A stretch of 64,000 nt of DNA from Actinomyces oris. Its GTDB lineage: Bacteria; Actinomycetota; Actinomycetes; Actinomycetales; Actinomycetaceae. A model generated the notes under the pieces. The model was given only the letters and a program-made list of their open reading frames with translations. It ran no database searches and was not told the origin of the DNA. The translations under genes were made by a program, and so were the position numbers. This document shows positions 60,128 through 64,000 of this stretch, piece by piece (within the stretch, counting starts at the first letter, position 1; the number at the start of each line of letters is the position of its first letter). Where the stretch lies: positions 1-64,000 of the forward strand of contig NZ_MSGO01000014.1 of NCBI RefSeq assembly GCF_001929375.1, read 5' to 3'.

Positions 60128-62214
60128 TCCCGGCCGCCCCCGTCCAAGGGCACTCGCCAGGTGAAGCAGGTGCCGCGCCGCTCGCCGTCGGAGCGGGCCC
60201 GCGGACCGATGACGAAGCTGCCGCCGTGGCGCCGGGCCCGCTCGGCCATGTTGGCCGTCCCCGAACGGCGCGTCACCGAGGGGTTCACCCCGATGCCGTC
60301 GTCACGGCAGACGATCTCCACCACCGGGCTGCCCCGGAAGGGCTCGGCGTCGCCCGAGGCGTGGCCCTCGTCGTCGCCCGGGCCGCAGCACTGCTCCGAG
60401 CCCGGCTGCACCCCCTCGATCTTGACGTCCACCGTCACCGAGGAGGCGTGGGCGTGACGGGCCACGTTGCTCAGTCCCTCACGCACGACGGCGACCATGT
60501 CGTCGGCGATATCCGGTGCCACGGCGGCGCCGACCGAGGCGATGAGCCGGTCCTCCTCGTCGCGGTCCACCTGGGCCAGGCCCCGGCCGTCGACGCTCAG
60601 CAGCAGCGAAGGGGCGTAGCCCAGGGCGTTTCGGGCCAGGGAGGCCTCGCGCCGCAGCCGCTCGATCACGCCGACCTCCTCATCCCGATCGCGCAGGGAG
60701 CGCACGATGGAGCGGATCTGGCCCACGGAGTCGTCCACCGCCTCCAGCGCGGTGCTCAGGACGGAGCACACCGTCTCCAGGTCTGCCTGAGTGCTGGAGG
60801 CCAGCCGTTCCCGGGCCGCGGAGATCTGCATGCCGGTGGCGAAGAGCTGCTGGATGGCCAGGTCGTGCAGGTCCCGGCCGATCCGGGCCCGCTCATCGAG
60901 CAGCGTGGCCATCTCCTCGGCGTGCTGGGCGTCGGCCAGCTCGAAGGCCATCGTGGCCTGCCCCGCCACGAGCTCGGCGATCTCCAGGTCCTGGGCGGTG
61001 AACGGCGCCGCGCCCGGGGAGCGCAGCAGCAGCATGACCCCCACGCCCCGCCCCCGGTGGATCATGGGGGCGTAGAGGGCCGGTCCGAACTGGGCCAGCT
61101 GGGGGACCAGGAGGTCGCCGTCGCTCCAGGCGTCCTCCAGGGAGCTCACGACCAGGCCGGTCTGATGGGCCAGGGTGGTCAGGGCTCGACCCTCGGACGG
61201 GAAGAAGGTGCCGATGAGCTCCTGGGCGTGCTCGCCGTCGGCGATCTCGCAGATCCAGCGCTTGCCGATGCTGGGCAGGATGAGGGCGGCCGTGTCGGCG
61301 TGAGCCACGTGGCGGACGCGGTGAGCGATGAGCGTCAGTGCGTCATCCTCCTCGGCGCCCGAGAGCAGCAGTGTCGTCAGCTCCTGGGAGACGACCATCC
61401 ACTGCTCACGGTCGCGGGCCTCGCGGTACAGACGGGCGTTCTCCACGGCGACGGCTGCGGCCTGGGCCAGGGTCAGCACGGCGTCGGCGTCCGAGCGGGT
61501 GAAGCCCCCGGGCTTGTCACACAGGTAAAGGTGCCCGTAGACCTGGCCGTGAAGGCGCAGCGGGGCCGAGAGCAGGCTGCCGGTCTCCTCACCCTCGATG
61601 GCACCGGTGAAGGCCGAGGCCCTGCCCAGGTCGTTGTCGATGACCATCCCGGTGCCCTCGAGCCCGCTGAGCATGGACTCAGCGGAGGCGTGCGAAGCGC
61701 CGGCGGTATCGGGGGCGCCGGCCATCTGGGCGAGCTCATCGAGGGTCGCCGTGGGCACCCCGCTGCACAGCCCGGTGCCTGAGCCCGCTGCGGAGGGATC
61801 GGACGAGAGGTCACCGGCCTGGTCAACGTCCATATCCGCGTGGTTGAGTACCGCGATGGTGCCCCAGGAGGCACCCGTGATGGAGCAGGCCGACTCCACC
61901 AGACGGCGCAGCGCGTCGGGTACCCGCAGGGAGCTGGTGAGCCTGAGGGCCGCCTGGATGAGGGCGACGGTCGCCTCATCCAGGCTCGGCTGAAGGGCCG
62001 ACGCCCGGCGGTCACGGGTGGAGACCAGCTGGTCGGCGTGGACGGCGTAGGCCAGGCGCCCTGCCGCGGTGGCCTCCTCCGAAGCAGGCGCCATGGCCTC
62101 CTCCCGTCGCGCTGCGGGGCCGTCGAGCTCCTCCGAGGCGTCCTGGGGCACACCGGGAAAGCCAAGGCCGTCGGGGAAAGCGCCGGTTGCGTCCTGCGGG
62201 TCGTGTGTCGTCAT
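60121..62214 (-). CDS. Cytoplasmic GAF-GAF histidine kinase (DevS/DosS-like)
   Basis: 697-residue kinase without membrane segments. Two GAF domains (about 90-265 and 275-430), a HisKA_3 helix with H450 in RIGRDLHDLAIQQLF, and a HATPase domain (about 560-690: VREGLSNVARHAHASSV, CRDDGIGVN, GTANMAERA, GTCFTWRVPL). The layout is that of heme sensors DosS/DevS, but the HPP heme-ligand region of the first GAF is not recognisable, so the ligand is unknown. It starts 5 bp after the cydC stop, so it is co-transcribed with the cytochrome bd export genes. Confidence 0.87.
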   Translation of the reverse strand: MTTHDPQDATGAFPDGLGFPGVPQDASEELDGPAARREEAMAPASEEATAAGRLAYAVHADQLVSTRDRRASALQPSLDEATVALIQAALRLTSSLRVPDALRRLVESACSITGASWGTIAVLNHADMDVDQAGDLSSDPSAAGSGTGLCSGVPTATLDELAQMAGAPDTAGASHASAESMLSGLEGTGMVIDNDLGRASAFTGAIEGEETGSLLSAPLRLHGQVYGHLYLCDKPGGFTRSDADAVLTLAQAAAVAVENARLYREARDREQWMVVSQELTTLLLSGAEEDDALTLIAHRVRHVAHADTAALILPSIGKRWICEIADGEHAQELIGTFFPSEGRALTTLAHQTGLVVSSLEDAWSDGDLLVPQLAQFGPALYAPMIHRGRGVGVMLLLRSPGAAPFTAQDLEIAELVAGQATMAFELADAQHAEEMATLLDERARIGRDLHDLAIQQLFATGMQISAARERLASSTQADLETVCSVLSTALEAVDDSVGQIRSIVRSLRDRDEEVGVIERLRREASLARNALGYAPSLLLSVDGRGLAQVDRDEEDRLIASVGAAVAPDIADDMVAVVREGLSNVARHAHASSVTVDVKIEGVQPGSEQCCGPGDDEGHASGDAEPFRGSPVVEIVCRDDGIGVNPSVTRRSGTANMAERARRHGGSFVIGPRARSDGERRGTCFTWRVPLDGGGRER

Positions 62215-62219
62215 CGTAC

Positions 62220-64000
62220 TCAGCTCGTCCAGCTCGTAGCGGATACGTGGTCCTGCGGCCTGTCCTGATCCTCCTGGGAGAGCGACCACCGGTAGGTCTC
62301 GGAGACGTCCTGGAGCTCACGGTGGCTGCCTCGGTGCAGGATAGTCGCCGGGGCCTGCTCCCCGGCGGCCTGCGGCCGGTGCCCCATGACGAGGACCTCG
62401 TCGGCGTGCTCCAGGGCGCTGAGGCGATGGGTGATCAGGAGAGTCCCGCGCCCCTGGTCACCCACTGTCAGGAGGTCGGTCACGAGCCGGTCCGCGGTGG
62501 CGGCATCGAGATGCTCACCGGGCTCGTCCAGCAGCATCAGGGGTGCCGGAGCCGCCAGGGCCCGGGCCAGCAGGAGCCGACGCCGCTCCCCACCCGACAG
62601 CGTCGTGGCATCCGTTCCGATGATGGTCTCGGCTCCCTCGGGAAGGGCCTCGAGCCAGTTGCCCAGGCCGGCCCTCCTCAGCAGCTCGCCGGCCTCGGCG
62701 GGGGTGACGTCCCCCCGCGCCACGCGCAGGTTCTCCAGGACACTGGTGTGGAAGACGTGCGCGTCCTCCGCGGTCAGGCACACCCTGGCCGCCACCTCAG
62801 GACGGGCGGCCTGCCACGGGGGGACGCCGTCGAGCGTCAGCGTGCCGCCACGCGGCTCCAGCAGTCCGGCCAGCGTGGCCAGCAGTGTCGACTTGCCGAT
62901 TCCCGACGGCCCCACGATCGCCACTCGGCGACCGACCTGCAGATCCAGGTCGATGCCCTCGGCCACCACCGGGCCGCCCGGCCAGCCCACCGCCAGGCCC
63001 CTCGCCTTGAGGCACGGGCCCTGGGCGGAGGGCTCGGGCAGCTCCCGAGGCGTGCCGAACGTCGCGCCGCCGGCGTCGGCACTGGCCTCAGCCGCATCGA
63101 TGAGCTCCACGATGCGGCAGGCGGCACCGGCCGACCTCACCAGCTGCACGCTGGCCGGGCCGAGCGCGGAGGTGGCCTCGAAGGCCGCCAGCGGAACCAG
63201 GACGATGACAGCCAGCCAGACCGGGGCCAGCTGCCCGGCGGAGACGGCGCTCACCCCGACCACCAGGTTGCCCAGGACCGCGATGCCCATGGCGGCCACG
63301 TCCACGGCCGCCGCGATCGCGGCCGGTACCGCGGCCCGGTCCCGCAGGCGGCTCAGGCTCTCCTCCCGGGAGGCGAGCTGACGCATCGAACCGGCCAGAC
63401 GCCCGGAGACGGACAGCTCAGGAGCCCCTTCCAGGACCGCCAGGACCTGCGCGGACAGCTCGGTGGCCTGCCTCTGGCGGGCCTGCTCGGCGATTCTCGC
63501 GGAGCGGATGGTGGCCAGCGGGGCCACCAGCCCCGACAGCAGCAGGCAGGCCAGCAGGACGAGGCCCGCCGGCCAGTAGACCACGCCGATGCCAAGACAG
63601 GTGGCCGCGCCCAGGACGGCTGCGACCGCCGCAGGCAGATAGGCGCGCACGACGAGGTCCCCGACCGCGTCGATGTCGCTGCCCACTCGCGCCAGGACGT
63701 CGCCGCGGCGCAGCCCCGCAATCGTGTCCGTGCGGGCCGCCGCCAGGGACGCATAGAGGCGGGTGCGCAGAGCGCCCATGCCCCTCAAGGCCGTGTCATG
63801 GGAGACGAGCCGCTCGCAGTAGCGCAGCACGGAGCGCGAGATACCGAAGAGCCGCACCGCCACCGGCGCCACCCCCAGCGCGACGACGTCGGGCATCTGG
63901 GAGGCTCGCGCGATGAGCCAGGCGGCCACCCCGGACAGGGCCACGGCCGAGGCCATGGCCGCCGTTCCGGCGATGACGGCCAGGGCGAAGCGTGATCGGT
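62220..64000 (-). CDS. cydC: Thiol reductant/heme ABC exporter subunit CydC (partial, 5' end outside window)
   Basis: The frame runs off the window end on the minus strand; 593 residues are seen. An N-terminal membrane domain (SGVAAWLIARAS, LFGISRSVLRYCERLVSHDT is the CydC hallmark) precedes an ATPase with GPSGIGKSTLL, TTLSGGERRRLLLARAL, LLDEPGEHLD and ITHRLS. CydDC exports cysteine/glutathione and is needed to assemble cytochrome bd. cydD and cydAB would lie beyond 64 kb. The downstream histidine kinase shares its transcript. Confidence 0.92.
   Translation of the reverse strand, partial: RSRFALAVIAGTAAMASAVALSGVAAWLIARASQMPDVVALGVAPVAVRLFGISRSVLRYCERLVSHDTALRGMGALRTRLYASLAAARTDTIAGLRRGDVLARVGSDIDAVGDLVVRAYLPAAVAAVLGAATCLGIGVVYWPAGLVLLACLLLSGLVAPLATIRSARIAEQARQRQATELSAQVLAVLEGAPELSVSGRLAGSMRQLASREESLSRLRDRAAVPAAIAAAVDVAAMGIAVLGNLVVGVSAVSAGQLAPVWLAVIVLVPLAAFEATSALGPASVQLVRSAGAACRIVELIDAAEASADAGGATFGTPRELPEPSAQGPCLKARGLAVGWPGGPVVAEGIDLDLQVGRRVAIVGPSGIGKSTLLATLAGLLEPRGGTLTLDGVPPWQAARPEVAARVCLTAEDAHVFHTSVLENLRVARGDVTPAEAGELLRRAGLGNWLEALPEGAETIIGTDATTLSGGERRRLLLARALAAPAPLMLLDEPGEHLDAATADRLVTDLLTVGDQGRGTLLITHRLSALEHADEVLVMGHRPQAAGEQAPATILHRGSHRELQDVSETYRWSLSQEDQDRPQDHVSATSWTS

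Noticed and set aside
60121-62214. Calling the kinase a heme sensor outright
   Set aside because: Domain order fits DosS, but I could not see the expected heme-ligand region in the first GAF domain.

Overview
The window is a GC-rich (about 70% by eye) chromosomal segment of an actinobacterium. Gene order (pgsA-cinA-clgR-DUF3046-recA-recX; lexA with a divergent LysM gene and nrdR; rpmB-DAK2-recG-rsmD-coaD-sepIVA-DUF177-rnc-mutM), GTG starts, an L-lactate dehydrogenase and a C+ L28 fit a fermentative Actinomycetales genome, most likely an oral-type Actinomyces. The genus is an inference. I see no phage, insertion sequence or CRISPR array. Nearly all coding sequence is packed, and most track-like open frames on the opposite strand are GC shadows.

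Layout: 1-2.7 kb, end of gltX, two tandem paralogous lipoproteins on the minus strand, and a tRNA-Gln/tRNA-Glu cluster whose third tRNA-Glu is truncated and fused to the fourth. 2.8-11 kb, secreted deacetylase, RNase J, a PfkB kinase, FtsK and a CapA-type surface protein. 11-15 kb, pgsA-cinA-clgR-DUF3046-recA-recX, with an SOS box before recA. 15.2-22.1 kb, an alpha-galactoside uptake and hydrolysis cluster with a divergent ROK regulator, apparently inserted between recX and miaB. 22.3-28.7 kb, miaB, two YbjN-like genes, miaA, dapF (with an unusual active site), brnQ. 28.8-35.9 kb, a drug-type MFS exporter, an RsmC-like methyltransferase, hflX behind a leader peptide and RNA switch, dinG, ldh. 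36-39.5 kb, lexA and the SOS-controlled LysM gene, nrdR, a glycosyltransferase. 39.5-48.6 kb, IclR-leuCD, murA, plsC-gpsA, ddl-thiL. 48.7-59.3 kb, rpmB and the recG to mutM block with an orphan LacI regulator. 59.4-64 kb, a DevR/DevS-like two-component system with the kinase downstream of cydC.

The most interesting items are: (1) a leaderless seven-codon uORF (MWILRMR) upstream of hflX whose codons form the 5' arm of a helix that traps the hflX ribosome binding site and ends in a T tract, a probable ribosome-sensing attenuator for a ribosome-rescue GTPase; (2) a DapF in which the second catalytic cysteine is tyrosine; (3) a broken tRNA-Glu copy fused head-to-tail to the next copy; (4) a TANNNT box exactly 6-8 nt before the start codon of about seventeen reading frames, pointing to widespread leaderless transcription; (5) overlapping tandem SOS boxes at the LysM cell-division gene; (6) a cytoplasmic dual-GAF kinase coupled to cydC. 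All calls come from reading the sequence and family knowledge; no search was run.
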